This document shows positions 9,166-17,846 of a stretch of DNA of 64,000 bases, piece after piece. Positions within the stretch are counted from its first letter, which is position 1. Each line of letters begins with the position of its first letter. The notes under the pieces were generated by a model. It saw only the letters and a list, made by a program, of their open reading frames with translations. It had not been told where the DNA came from and searched no databases. Source of the stretch: Pandoraea horticolens. Lineage in GTDB: Bacteria > Pseudomonadota > Gammaproteobacteria > Burkholderiales > Burkholderiaceae. The DNA lies in the NCBI RefSeq assembly GCF_902459555.1, contig NZ_CABPSM010000002.1:62001-126000 (forward strand), in the 5' to 3' direction. A program made the position numbers and the translations under genes.

Positions 9166-9828
9166 CTACGGACGGTCCGCCGCCATGGCGAGCAGCGCGA
9201 TCACGGTGGCGTCGTCGGTTTGCACGAAATCGCTGTACGCCACGCTTACTGCGTAGAAGGGCTGCGGCGTTTCCAGACAGACGACAGCGTCGGCCAATGC
9301 GGAGAGCCGGGCAATAGCGTCGCGAGCACCGACCGGCGCGCAGGCGATGAGCGGCGTCGCGCCGAGGCGGCGCATCGCTCGCAATGCCGCGATCATCGTT
9401 GCGCCGGTCGCAATGCCGTCGTCGACCACCACGACCGGCCGGTCCTGCACATGCGGCGCACCGCGTCCCGGCGTATACGCCTGACGCCGTTGCTGGATAA
9501 GTGCTCGCTGACGTGCCGTTTCATGCGAGAGGTACGTGCCGGTGGCGCCGATCGACAGCGCGTGATCGGCGAGGAAGATGCCGCCGAACTCGTCGACTGC
9601 GCCCACGGCCAGTTCCGCATGATGCGGCGCACGCAATTTGTGGGCGAGCAGCACGTCGAGCGTGCCGTTCAGTTGGCGGGCGATGGGCAGTGCGACCGGT
9701 ACGCCGCCGCGTGGAATGGCCAGCACCAGCGGCGGCGCGCAGCGTGCGATCAGTTCGTGTGAGGCGAGCACTTCGGCCAGCGCGTTACCTGCGGCGGCAC
9801 GATCGAGAAACGAGGCAACGGCGGGCAT
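9166..9828 (-). CDS. Type I phosphoribosyltransferase-like protein
   Basis: 220-residue protein of the family often annotated as putative phosphoribosyltransferase. The N-terminal half has VLAIPRGGVPVALPIA. The PRPP loop VVVVDDGIATGATMIAALRAM is near residue 135-155. No nucleobase-specific hood can be recognised, so the substrate is unknown. It stands alone between two other minus-strand genes. Confidence 0.85.
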   Translation of the reverse strand: MPAVASFLDRAAAGNALAEVLASHELIARCAPPLVLAIPRGGVPVALPIARQLNGTLDVLLAHKLRAPHHAELAVGAVDEFGGIFLADHALSIGATGTYLSHETARQRALIQQRRQAYTPGRGAPHVQDRPVVVVDDGIATGATMIAALRAMRRLGATPLIACAPVGARDAIARLSALADAVVCLETPQPFYAVSVAYSDFVQTDDATVIALLAMAADRP

Positions 9829-9953
9829 GGTGCGAAGGCGGGGGCGAACCCGGTGGAGGACATCGGTACCGCCATCCTAACGCCGGGCCCCGATGCCCGT
9901 TTGCGTTAATCCACGCGTTCGTCGTGTTAGTCGCGTTAGTCGCGTGCAGCGGT

Positions 9954-10706
9954 TCAACGGGCAAGCAATTCGGGCATGGTGCCGACGAGCAGCGTCACAC
10001 CGGAGCACGCGAGCAGTGCGAGCACCATGCGCCGGAAGGTGTGATCGGAGAGGAACCGGTAGGCCCATGCGCCAGCGAGCGTCGGCAGGATCATCGACGG
10101 CACGGCAATCGCGAACATGTGCAACGTCTGGACCGTAATGACACCATGCACCGCGTAGAGGGTGATGGTGAGCGTGTGCATGACGATGAAGAAGATCTGC
10201 ATGACGGCGCGCTGCATGTCTTTGTCCCAGCCGCGCAGCGTGCACCATAGGGTCGGCGCTACGCCGACGAGTCCGCCGATGCCGCCCATCACGCCGCCGA
10301 TGAAACCGACCAGGCCGTCCGCCATACGTCCGCCGTGCCGGATACGAGGCAGGTGCGCGGCGAGTAGCAGGATCGAGCAATAGATCACGAGTACCGTGCC
10401 GATGCCTGCCCGGAACCATACCGGATCGAGATAGTGAAGCATCCACACCCCGACCGGCACACCGATCAGTCCGCACAGTACGAATGGGGCGAGGCGATCG
10501 AGCGGCACGGCCCGGCGGGCGGCGCGCAACCCCAGCAGTTGGCCGATGAGAGAACAAAATGCGGCGAGCGGGCCAGCCAGCGTGGGCGGCAGCGACCATG
10601 CCCAGAAGGACAGTGCGACCAGACTGAATGCAAAGCCGGACAAGCCTTGCACGAAGCCGGCGACGCAGGCGCCGGCAATGAGGGGAAGCAACGGATCGGC
10701 AGTCAT
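9954..10706 (-). CDS. TauE/SafE-family membrane permease
   Basis: 250-residue polytopic inner-membrane protein with about eight hydrophobic segments. It carries the duplicated family motif GFVQGLSGFAFSLVALS near the N-terminus and GFIGGVMGGIGGLVGVAPTLW in the middle. The family moves sulfite, sulfoacetate or other small organic anions; the substrate here is not evident. I start at the ATG at 10706 (MTADPLLPLIAG), since a longer frame would add a polar stretch before the first helix. A tiny tandem repeat of GTTAGTCGC lies just past the stop near 9928. Confidence 0.88.
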   Translation of the reverse strand: MTADPLLPLIAGACVAGFVQGLSGFAFSLVALSFWAWSLPPTLAGPLAAFCSLIGQLLGLRAARRAVPLDRLAPFVLCGLIGVPVGVWMLHYLDPVWFRAGIGTVLVIYCSILLLAAHLPRIRHGGRMADGLVGFIGGVMGGIGGLVGVAPTLWCTLRGWDKDMQRAVMQIFFIVMHTLTITLYAVHGVITVQTLHMFAIAVPSMILPTLAGAWAYRFLSDHTFRRMVLALLACSGVTLLVGTMPELLAR

Positions 10707-10910
10707 GAATCGGGTGGCGTGGCGCGCTAGCGCATCGGACGCCGCCGTGCAGATGCACGGTGGACTTACGGCGGCGCTCACCGTTAGCCGTTGAGGACAG
10801 TCTCGGGTTTATCGTTACCAGTGGCCATTATGCTGTGATCTCGCCGATTCACGAAATGGCTGGTACCGGCCTGCACTGCCTCGCACAACCCTAGGCTCCC
10901 TTACCCCCCT

Positions 10911-11618
10911 TCATGCCCTCGAACGGATGCCCCAGCGTTGCCAGGCGGTAACGAACGCCGTGCCGACTGCGATGCCGAGCGCTGCGCCCGCGAGCGCGTC
11001 ACTCGTCCAGTGATAGGCGGCGGCGATCTGGCCGAAGCTCGTCAGGGCAACAGCGAGGGCGCACGGCCAGCGCAGCGCACGGTGCCTCAGTGAGAGCACC
11101 GTGGCGAACGCGAGCATAACGCTCAGGTGGCCCGACGGGAACGACGCGTACGCCGCGCCGTCGCCGCCGAAGAGACGAAACTCGAAAACGCCGTCGCGCA
11201 AATACGACGGATTCTCGTGAATCCACGTGGCCGGCCATGTGCGCCCGAACGCGAACTTCAAGCCCTGCTTGAGCACACTGCTCACCCCCACCGCGCCTGC
11301 CGCGAGCCACAGCGTGACGGCCCATGCGGGCAATTGCCGGCGCCAGACGAACACCGCGCCAACGATCGTGAACGTCGGCCAGGCGAGAGCGAACAGCGGC
11401 GAGGGCAACTCCGCGACATGCTGAATCCAGCGCGTGCCCTGCGTGTGGACATGCGCGAAGTCCACCACCGGCCGGTCGATCCACACGATGGCGGCCAGCG
11501 CCAGCAGGAGACAACCCGCAGCGCTCAGCCATGCGGTGCGCAGGCAAGCACGCGAAGTGAGGGCAGCGCCCGAGGCCGGTGACAACGCCGGACGGGCGTT
11601 AGAAGTCGGTTCGTTCAT
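10911..11618 (-). CDS. PAP2-family phosphatase, membrane-bound
   Basis: 235-residue membrane phosphatase. The three PAP2 signature blocks are visible: LKFAFGRTWP (block 1, RTWP variant), SFPSGHLS (block 2, acid-base His) and YHWTSDALAG (block 3, nucleophile His and Asp). The HENPSYLRDG stretch between blocks is typical of proteobacterial lipid-phosphatase-like members. The likely substrate is undecaprenyl diphosphate or a phospholipid head group, facing the periplasm (family knowledge). The ATG at 11618 is chosen because it starts shortly before the first membrane region. Confidence 0.88.
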   Translation of the reverse strand: MNEPTSNARPALSPASGAALTSRACLRTAWLSAAGCLLLALAAIVWIDRPVVDFAHVHTQGTRWIQHVAELPSPLFALAWPTFTIVGAVFVWRRQLPAWAVTLWLAAGAVGVSSVLKQGLKFAFGRTWPATWIHENPSYLRDGVFEFRLFGGDGAAYASFPSGHLSVMLAFATVLSLRHRALRWPCALAVALTSFGQIAAAYHWTSDALAGAALGIAVGTAFVTAWQRWGIRSRA

Positions 11619-11888
11619 AACGTGGGTTGAGCAAAAAATGAGCATCGACGCGCGAAGCAACCGCCACATGGTAGTGGCTATCGGCGGCGCAGCCTCCAAC
11701 GCCCCATTTCGGACTGCATGCCGCATTGAATGTTGCCAGACGTAGCGATGAAGGCGTGGGCATCCGCCAACACAGGCAGGTAAGGCATAACGTTCGACAC
11801 TGCGCCGCCGTCATGGCGATTTGATGACGGTCAGGGCGCACACGTTGCGCTCATGACATGCTTGTGCGGCAAGGAAGCGAAAGATTCT

Positions 11889-11918
11889 TTGCGATGTGAG
11901 GGGGCAACGTCCTACAAT
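11889..11918 (+). promoter_or_regulatory. Sigma-70-type promoter for the GFA gene
   Basis: TTGCGA (11889-11894) and TACAAT (11913-11918) are separated by 18 nt and lie 62 nt before the GFA start. The rest of the 362-nt gap from 11619 holds no gene I can support. Confidence 0.5.
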
Positions 11919-11980
11919 CGTCCCCTACGTGAATGTCGTGCTTCGCCGCTCGCGGCGGGCGGCTCGGGGGAGAGCGGTTT

Positions 11981-12376
11981 ATGAAAGGCAGTTGTTTGTG
12001 CGGTGCAGTCACCTACGAAGTGGATCAGTTCTCCGGCCCTATCGCCCATTGCTCCTGCGTCACTTGCCGCAAAGCGCACGGCGCGGCGTTCACCACGACT
12101 GCGGCAGCGCAGCATGCGCATTTCCGCTTCACGCGAGGGGCGGATCATGTGGCGTCGTTTCGCTCGTCGCCAGATAAGGCGCGCTACTTCTGCCCGTCGT
12201 GTGGCACTCATCTGGTCGCTATGCGCGACGGTCAGCCCAACGTGATCGTGCGTGTCGCGTCGCTCGATGACGACCCAGGGCTCCGGGCGCAATTCCATAT
12301 CTGGACATCGCATGAAGTGCCTTGGCTTGACTATCGCGACGTGCCGCGCTTCGAGGCGTGGCAGCCGGGCCGTTGA
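11981..12376 (+). CDS. GFA-family zinc protein
   Basis: 131-residue member of the GFA family (domain named after glutathione-dependent formaldehyde-activating enzyme). The zinc ligands are visible as GSCLCGAVTYEV, HCSCVTCRKAHG and FCPSCGTHL. The ATG at 11981 follows a purine-rich GGGGGAGAG site; the longer in-frame GTG-type start is not needed. Single-domain GFA proteins are diverse, and formaldehyde activity should not be assumed. Confidence 0.9.
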   Translation: MKGSCLCGAVTYEVDQFSGPIAHCSCVTCRKAHGAAFTTTAAAQHAHFRFTRGADHVASFRSSPDKARYFCPSCGTHLVAMRDGQPNVIVRVASLDDDPGLRAQFHIWTSHEVPWLDYRDVPRFEAWQPGR

Positions 12377-12484
12377 GCCGGCAGCGGGATATCCGTGAAC
12401 ACAGACGTCGAACAGCGTCACCGCAGTTTCGGATGGTGTAGTTCGCTTGGTAAAACAAAATCAATATCACATGCGGGGGCAGTA

Positions 12485-14107
12485 GTGACTCGGGGATTCG
12501 AAAGCATCATCGATCGTCTGGCGCGTGAGTTCTGGCGCGCCGCGCACGCGCGCGAGCAGCAGCACGCCCAAATGCAGGCACGCTCGCTGGCGGAAGTCCG
12601 TGCCGTAGATCAGGCGCAGCGCGCATTGGAAGATGCGCCAGCGGCCGACGCCGCCGCTCGGGAACGCCTGCAACTGGCGTGGCGGCAGGCCGAAGCGGCG
12701 GCACAAGGCGCCAGGGCCAAGCTGGAAGTCGGGCGGCTCGAACGTCTGCTCGCCGAAGGCCTCACGCGCGATCTGCGCATCCCGCCGGCGGATCTGCGCG
12801 CACGCAACACACCACCCGTGCTCGATACTCAGCATCTCCCGAAGATTTTGGCCAAACCCGAATGGGAAACCTTCGCGCCCGAAAAGCCGGGCCGGCTTGG
12901 GCTGGCCGTGCCGGGCGCGTCGGGACGTTACGAGCAGGCCGTCGCGAAGGCGCGCAGTGAATTCGTACATGCGGAGCGCGAGTACGAGGCGTCGAAAATC
13001 CGTCGCACGCAAGGCTCGATGATTCTCCAGATCGCGCAGCAGAAGGCAACGGAAGCCGCGCGCGCCGACAGCGCCCGTCACAACGCAGCCGTGGCTGAAT
13101 TCGAAGGGGCGCTGTTGCGCGGCGAAGCGGCGGCCGTCACCGGCTATGCGCGCATCGTGCTCAGCCGCAGCCCGTACCCGGAAGCGTTTATGCAGACGCT
13201 CGCGGCGCATTACGTTGAAAACCACAAGCTGCTGGCCATCGGTTACGACGTGCCGACGCTCGACGCCGCCGTGCCCGTCGCGCTCGAATACCACTACAAC
13301 GCTGCGGAAAATCTCGTGCAAGGTGTGCCTGCGGAGCAGGCGCTGCGTGCGCGCGTCTACGCCGACGCGCTGCGCCAGATCGTGCTTCGTTCGCTGCACG
13401 AACTGTTCTCCGCCGACCCGCTGCGTCACGTGAATGCCATCGTATTCAACGTCTACGCCAGCAATGGCGACGCGCGCGTGTGCCTGGCGAGCGTGCATGT
13501 GGCGCGCGCCGACTTCGCGGCGCTAGCCCTCGCGGAGGGCGATCCGGCGACGCATCTGGCGGCGTTGGGGGCTCGTATTTCCGCGCGTCCCGAGATGTTG
13601 GAGGCGGTGGCGCCGGTAGCGGGTGTCGACATGACGCAGGTCGTCACGGACGCCGATGTTGCCGTTGACCGCCGTTTCAATCTGATGACGCTCTCCGACA
13701 AGGACTTCACGCAGGTGATGTTCCACTTGCTGCGCGCGCACGGTTTCGAAGGGCCGCCGCTGCTGCCGGGTGAGGCGCCGGGCATGCTGATGTGCCGCGC
13801 CTGGGACCCGCATCCGATTTTCGGCGGTGACGTTGTCGTGCACATCTACCGCGAGATGGACCGTTGCGCGCGTCTCGAAATGGCTGCCGCTCGCACCATG
13901 CTCACGGAGATGCAGCAGATTGGCGCGGCGCGCGGCATGTTGATCACCACGGGGGAGTTCGAAGACGGGGTCGAGGAGTTCGCACGCGATCGTCGCATCG
14001 AACTGCTCGCCGGGCATCATCTGGTCTTCCTGCTCAAGGAGAACGCTGGCGTGGATGCGAGCGTGGCGGTGCCGGAGGTGCTCGATCCCGCCGCAACGTT
14101 GTTCTGA
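12485..14107 (+). CDS. Mrr-type restriction endonuclease homologue with probably dead catalytic site
   Basis: 540-residue protein. Residues about 10-75 form an Ala/Glu/Arg-rich coiled coil. A middle domain (about 190-400) includes YARIVLSRSPYPEAF and LRSLHELFSADPLRHVNAIVFN, which I recognise from Mrr-like restriction endonucleases common in actinobacteria. The C-terminal domain (about 403-520) matches the Mrr fold: DFTQVMFHLLRAHGFEG, WDPHPIFGGDVVV, GMLITTGEFEDG, IELLAGHHL. The usual GG-x-D and Q-x-K catalytic residues read GMLM and HIY here, so cleavage is unlikely. I start at the GTG at 12485 after GGGGGC; the preceding 60 bases are AT-rich and look intergenic. Confidence 0.8.
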   Translation: MTRGFESIIDRLAREFWRAAHAREQQHAQMQARSLAEVRAVDQAQRALEDAPAADAAARERLQLAWRQAEAAAQGARAKLEVGRLERLLAEGLTRDLRIPPADLRARNTPPVLDTQHLPKILAKPEWETFAPEKPGRLGLAVPGASGRYEQAVAKARSEFVHAEREYEASKIRRTQGSMILQIAQQKATEAARADSARHNAAVAEFEGALLRGEAAAVTGYARIVLSRSPYPEAFMQTLAAHYVENHKLLAIGYDVPTLDAAVPVALEYHYNAAENLVQGVPAEQALRARVYADALRQIVLRSLHELFSADPLRHVNAIVFNVYASNGDARVCLASVHVARADFAALALAEGDPATHLAALGARISARPEMLEAVAPVAGVDMTQVVTDADVAVDRRFNLMTLSDKDFTQVMFHLLRAHGFEGPPLLPGEAPGMLMCRAWDPHPIFGGDVVVHIYREMDRCARLEMAAARTMLTEMQQIGAARGMLITTGEFEDGVEEFARDRRIELLAGHHLVFLLKENAGVDASVAVPEVLDPAATLF

Positions 14108-14203
14108 CGTTTTCACGCCGAGGGCGATTCGTCGCCCTGCGGTGTGCGCGTCCTGCTATAGTGAGTTGACCTGACCCACGTCATTTGCATTACGGAGGAT
14201 CGT

Positions 14204-14713
14204 ATGGCACGACGCACGGCAAGTTCGGTTGGCGCAGGTTGGAAGCTGTCCAGAGTCGGAGTGGTGGGCGCAAGCGTTGCACTGACACTGGCTTTGGGCA
14301 CACCGATGCAGGCGCAGGCGCAACTCGACCTGCTCAGGAACGCCGTGGGCGGAAGCTCGGGCGGGGGCAACACTGGGGGGCTGGCAGGCAGCCTCGGCGG
14401 GCTTGGCCCGATCGGCTCGCTGACATCCGGCAGCGTGGGTAATGCGACGGGCGTGTTGCAATTCTGCATCAAGAACAACTATCTCAGCGCCACGAATCTG
14501 AACTCGGCGACCAACCTCAAAGACAAACTTCTCGACAAGATCGGCGCCCAATCGGGGGCGCCGGCCGCCAGCCCCGGCTATCTCGACGGGGCCAAAGGGC
14601 TGCTGTCCTCGCCGGATGGCAAGACGGTCGACCTGAACGGCGGTGGACTCAAGGAACAGTTGACGCGCCAGGTCTGCGACAAGATTCTCGATCAGGCCAA
14701 GTCCTTCCTCTGA
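14204..14713 (+). CDS. DUF2501 (YjjA-like) secreted protein
   Basis: 169-residue protein with a signal peptide (about 1-39, ending in MQAQAQ). A Gly/Ser-rich low-complexity stretch follows (about 45-75), then the DUF2501 core with two cysteines, in LQFCIKNNYL and LTRQVCDKILDQ. These may form a disulfide in the periplasm. GGAGG directly before GATCGT gives a good Shine-Dalgarno site. Function is unknown in the family; E. coli YjjA has been linked to surface adhesion. Confidence 0.85.
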   Translation: MARRTASSVGAGWKLSRVGVVGASVALTLALGTPMQAQAQLDLLRNAVGGSSGGGNTGGLAGSLGGLGPIGSLTSGSVGNATGVLQFCIKNNYLSATNLNSATNLKDKLLDKIGAQSGAPAASPGYLDGAKGLLSSPDGKTVDLNGGGLKEQLTRQVCDKILDQAKSFL

Positions 14714-14883
14714 CACTGGCTCCCAGGGCGCATCGGCGGGCTACGTTGTCTGCCAGTGCTCAAGGCGGGACGCTGCCCGGCATCTGGATGGCACCAAAAA
14801 AATTCCGTGCGTTGGGTCTTTGCCAAGGGCCACGCGCGGGGATACGCTATTCAATCCCCGCCGCTTTTTGTTTGGAGCCATCG

Positions 14884-15528
14884 ATGTATCAGCCCGCCCC
14901 CTTTGCCGAGTCTCGTCTGGATGTTCTGCATGATCTCATTCGCATGCATCCGCTCGGTCTGCTCGTGAGCACCGGTGCACAGGGGCTGATCGCCGACTCG
15001 ATTCCCTTTCTGGTGTATCCCGGCGAGGGCGAATTCGGCACGTTGCGGGCGCATCTGGCGCGAGCCAATCCACATGGTCGGGCGCTGCAAGGTGTCGACG
15101 ATTGCCTGATCGCGTTCACGGGACCGCAGGGGTATATCACGCCGTCCTGGTATGCCGCCAAGGCGGAGCACGGCAAGGTGGCGCCGACGTGGAACTACGC
15201 CGCCGTGCATGCATGGGGCAAGCCGCGCGTGATCGACGATGCGGCATGGTTGCTACGTTTCGTGGGCGATCTCACACAATCGCAGGAGCAGGCGCGTACC
15301 GCGCCGTGGGCGGTCGAAGACGCGCCCGCCGACTTCGTCGAGGGCCTGCTGCGGGCCGTCGTTGGAGTGGAAATTCCGATTCGCTGCATCGAAGGCAAAT
15401 TCAAGATGTCGCAGAATCGCCCGATGCCCGACCGTGTCGGCGTGGTGGAAGGACTGCGTGCCGAAGGGCCGATGAACGAGCCGCTGGCCGCGCTCATCGC
15501 TCAGCGGGGCGATGTGCCCGGCGCCTGA
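14884..15528 (+). CDS. FMN-binding negative transcriptional regulator, PaiB family
   Basis: 214-residue PaiB-type protein with a split-barrel flavin-binding fold. Diagnostic segments are MYQPAPFAE, the LRAHLARANPH region, FTGPQGYITPSWYAAKAEHGKVAPTWNY and the C-terminal KFKMSQNRPMPDR. The start at 14884 has GGAG 6 nt upstream. In Bacillus the family represses sporulation and protease genes, but in proteobacteria the role is unclear and some members may be enzymes. Confidence 0.9.
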   Translation: MYQPAPFAESRLDVLHDLIRMHPLGLLVSTGAQGLIADSIPFLVYPGEGEFGTLRAHLARANPHGRALQGVDDCLIAFTGPQGYITPSWYAAKAEHGKVAPTWNYAAVHAWGKPRVIDDAAWLLRFVGDLTQSQEQARTAPWAVEDAPADFVEGLLRAVVGVEIPIRCIEGKFKMSQNRPMPDRVGVVEGLRAEGPMNEPLAALIAQRGDVPGA

Positions 15529-15593
15529 GGCCTGAGTCTTCCGAGGGCGGCTATCGCTGGCTGCCGTAACGAATCGAAACAATTCAGCAGGTC

Positions 15594-15620
15594 GGGGACA
15601 GGTTGTACCGTGGTGTCCCC
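15594..15620. repeat. Perfect 7-bp inverted repeat near a small-gene promoter
   Basis: GGGGACA (15594-15600) and TGTCCCC (15614-15620) are exact inverted copies with a 13-nt spacer. A TACAAT hexamer (15624-15629) starts 3 nt after the right arm, and the small secreted ORF begins at 15655. The placement suits an operator over the -35 region, but a transcription-attenuation hairpin is equally possible. Confidence 0.5.
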
Positions 15621-15654
15621 GCATACAATGCGGCAACCCAACTCGGATGCCGCA

Positions 15655-15813
15655 ATGAAGACGCTGTTCCTCATGCTCGCGCTGGTAATTTGCCTGCTTT
15701 TTCTCGAGCAGGCGTGGTTGCCGGCTGCGCAAGCGGACGAGTGCGGTAACCTCGGCCCCGCCCAGACCCTGCAATGCGCCGCCTATGGCGCGGCGAACGT
15801 TCTCCCCGAATAG
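15655..15813 (+). CDS. Small secreted two-cysteine protein
   Basis: 52-residue peptide beginning MKTLFLMLALVICLLFLEQAW. A hydrophobic core followed by AAQA suggests a signal peptide of about 24 residues. The remaining 28 residues hold two cysteines (ECGNL and LQCAAY). It has its own candidate -10 (TACAAT, 15624-15629) and the inverted repeat described separately. I do not recognise a family. It ends 51 nt before the nuclease gene and might be co-transcribed with it. Confidence 0.55.
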   Translation: MKTLFLMLALVICLLFLEQAWLPAAQADECGNLGPAQTLQCAAYGAANVLPE

Positions 15814-15864
15814 GCGATCATCCGCTACAATCGCACCCCCTGAAGTCATACCCTAAGCAGTGCG

Positions 15865-16797
15865 ATGAAGCAGTCTCGATGGACGGTCACCGCAGTGCGC
15901 GCAAGCCGCTTGCGCGCGATGGCCGGGCAGTTGGCAGTGTCCTTTGCCTCCCTGATGTCCCTTTCTTCCGCGGTTGCCTTCTCGGCATTGCCGGGCGATG
16001 CGTTCGCAGCTGCCACGGCGTGCGGCGATCATTACTGGGCCGGAACTGCGCCCGACATTACCAATGCCGCGATGACGCGCGATGCGCGCGAGGTGTGCTT
16101 CGGTGCGTTCGGCGTCATGCACTCGGGAGTGACGCGCACGCCGCTATGGTCGGCAGAGCGTCTCACACGCGCTGGCTTGAGCGATGCGCGTCAGATCTCG
16201 CGCGTCAACAATTTCCACGCCGAGTCGCGGCTTCCTCCGGGCGAGCGGGCCGAGCTGCGCGACTATGTGCGCTCCGGGTACGACCGGGGGCATATGGCGC
16301 CGTCGGCCGATATGCCGGACGCGCAAGCGCAATCGGAGAGCTTTTCGCTGGCGAACATGGTGCCGCAGAACAGCGAGAACAACCGCTATCTATGGGCGGG
16401 CATCGAGTCGAGCGTGCGTAAGCTTGCGCAGGATCGCGGGGAGTTGTTCGTTCTCACCGGCCCTCTTTTCAAGGGCAAGACGATTACGCAGGTCGGTAAT
16501 CGAGTGATGGTGCCTACGCAGCTCTACAAGGTGGTCTACGACCCCAAGCGCAAGCAGGCGGGCGCCTATCTTGTCGCGAACGAAGCCACGGGCGACTATT
16601 CGGTCGTGAGCCTGGCAGAACTCGAGACGCTGGCCGGTATCGACTTTTTCCCCGGCATGCCGGCGGATGTGAAGCGCACGGCGATGCGTCTGCCCGCACC
16701 CAAGGCGGCGGGCGGCAAGCGCAAACGCGATCCCGAGGTGCCGTCGTATCGCGAGGTGCAGACGGTGCTCGACTTCTTGCGTACGATCATCCGCTAA
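15865..16797 (+). CDS. Secreted DNA/RNA non-specific endonuclease (DRGH family)
   Basis: 310-residue nuclease of the NucA/Serratia type. An N-terminal signal region (about 1-50) with a hydrophobic stretch and an AFAA-like cleavage site points to export. The catalytic motif DRGH lies at 140-143, with His143 the expected general base. The metal-binding segment NMVPQNSENN follows at about 164-173. It degrades double- and single-stranded nucleic acids in homologues. Its role here may be nutrient scavenging. No immunity gene is seen beside it. Confidence 0.92.
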   Translation: MKQSRWTVTAVRASRLRAMAGQLAVSFASLMSLSSAVAFSALPGDAFAAATACGDHYWAGTAPDITNAAMTRDAREVCFGAFGVMHSGVTRTPLWSAERLTRAGLSDARQISRVNNFHAESRLPPGERAELRDYVRSGYDRGHMAPSADMPDAQAQSESFSLANMVPQNSENNRYLWAGIESSVRKLAQDRGELFVLTGPLFKGKTITQVGNRVMVPTQLYKVVYDPKRKQAGAYLVANEATGDYSVVSLAELETLAGIDFFPGMPADVKRTAMRLPAPKAAGGKRKRDPEVPSYREVQTVLDFLRTIIR

Positions 16798-16894
16798 GCA
16801 CGGCACAACGCGTTTGGCGTTGCCTGGTCGATGAAGGCATGGCCTCATCGACCGATCTCAACTGACCGATTTCCTCTCGATTCAGGAGCCCCCG

Positions 16895-17176
16895 ATGTCC
16901 GCCTCGTCTTCTGCCGGCGCCAAGTTTCCCCCGTTTGCCAACGACGCCGATGCACTCACGCTCGGTGAGCTGAACGTCGAAAACCATACGGATCACGTTG
17001 CCATCTTTGGTAACCTGGAGATTCGTCGCGACGCCGAAGGGCTGCGTCAGGCGCAAGCGCTCAAAGCGGTGCTCGACGCTGTGGTCGCAGCGCTCTCCAG
17101 CGCAGACCTGCCTGCGACTACGGAAACGCCGGGGGGCACGACCGCACGACAGGTGAAAAATCCGTTTGAGTCGTGA
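16895..17176 (+). CDS. Small conserved-looking hypothetical protein
   Basis: 93-residue soluble protein with no signal or membrane segment. The core reads LTLGELNVENHTDHVAIFGNLEI, then a helix rich in Gln/Ala/Leu (about 48-70), then a Thr/Gly-rich tail. AGGAG lies 7 nt before the ATG, and codon use is like that of neighbours, so I think it is real. I do not recognise the family. Confidence 0.65.
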   Translation: MSASSSAGAKFPPFANDADALTLGELNVENHTDHVAIFGNLEIRRDAEGLRQAQALKAVLDAVVAALSSADLPATTETPGGTTARQVKNPFES

Positions 17177-17403
17177 TATTGATGGGGCAGGGGGCACCAC
17201 TCCCCCCCGGATTTACCCCAGCTTTGTAGCTTATTCGAAGAATCGATGTTGCGCCGCACAATGGCGTAGGCGTCCCGCTCCTCTCATGCCATCTCTGTCC
17301 TGGTAGCCTGGCCTGCCGCCGACATCACCCCTGCCGCCCGGCGGCACACGCCGCACCCCGGAAATTACCCAATTCCACGGTTCATGCGGGTTGCGCGACA
17401 ACT

Positions 17404-17457
17404 TGTCGCACCTGCGACATTCTGTCGCATTGACACGCCTCGCCACAAATCTCCAAT
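17404..17457 (+). promoter_or_regulatory. Operator-like TGTCGCA repeats abutting a sigma-70 promoter
   Basis: TGTCGCA (17404-17410) and TGCGACA (17413-17419) form a perfect inverted repeat with a 2-nt spacer, and a third copy TGTCGCA follows at 17423-17429. The last copy touches a consensus TTGACA -35 (17430-17435), followed after 16 nt by TCCAAT (17452-17457). The likely target is the small membrane-protein gene at 17661, about 200 nt downstream. The remaining sequence from 17177 to 17660 shows no gene. Confidence 0.55.
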
Positions 17458-17660
17458 CGCGTCATGGTGACGGTTTTCCCGGTCGCGTTATTCGGTCTCG
17501 AAATCCATCCGAATCAGGTGCTTGGCTTGTGGCGACGCAGCACGGACGAGGGGTTTACGGCTGCCAGACAAAGCGCATACTAGCCCTGCGTCTCGTCGAT
17601 TCCGATAGCGTGAATCGATGACCGGCAAGGCTACGAACACTAAACAACGCGAGGTAACTT

Positions 17661-17846
17661 ATGCACATCCGTTGGAAAAAAGTGTATTCGAGTGGTTGGG
17701 GAACGATTCATCACGATGCACCCCGTTCCCATCGCAGCGCCACTGAGCGCGAGCAACTCTTTCAACGCCTGTTGGCAATCGCGATCGCCTGTAGCGTCGG
17801 CGGTTTCGTGCTTTTGTCCGTAGGTGCGGCCTTCCTGGGACGCTAA
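17661..17846 (+). CDS. Small single-pass membrane protein (paralogue A)
   Basis: 61-residue protein. The N-terminus MHIRWKKVYSSGWG is polar. A basic linker follows, then one hydrophobic helix (about 38-58: LLAIAIACSVGGFVLLSVG). GAGGT sits 5 nt before the ATG. The N-terminal pattern M-x-IRW-x-K-x-YS-x-G-x-G is shared with the 55-residue ORF at 18402, which supports both as genuine genes. I do not recognise the family and infer only a membrane location. Confidence 0.65.
   Translation: MHIRWKKVYSSGWGTIHHDAPRSHRSATEREQLFQRLLAIAIACSVGGFVLLSVGAAFLGR

Noticed and set aside
17391-17621. 76-residue frame spanning the TGTCGCA repeats
   Set aside because: It would begin inside the operator-promoter element and has no ribosome site; the region reads better as regulatory DNA.
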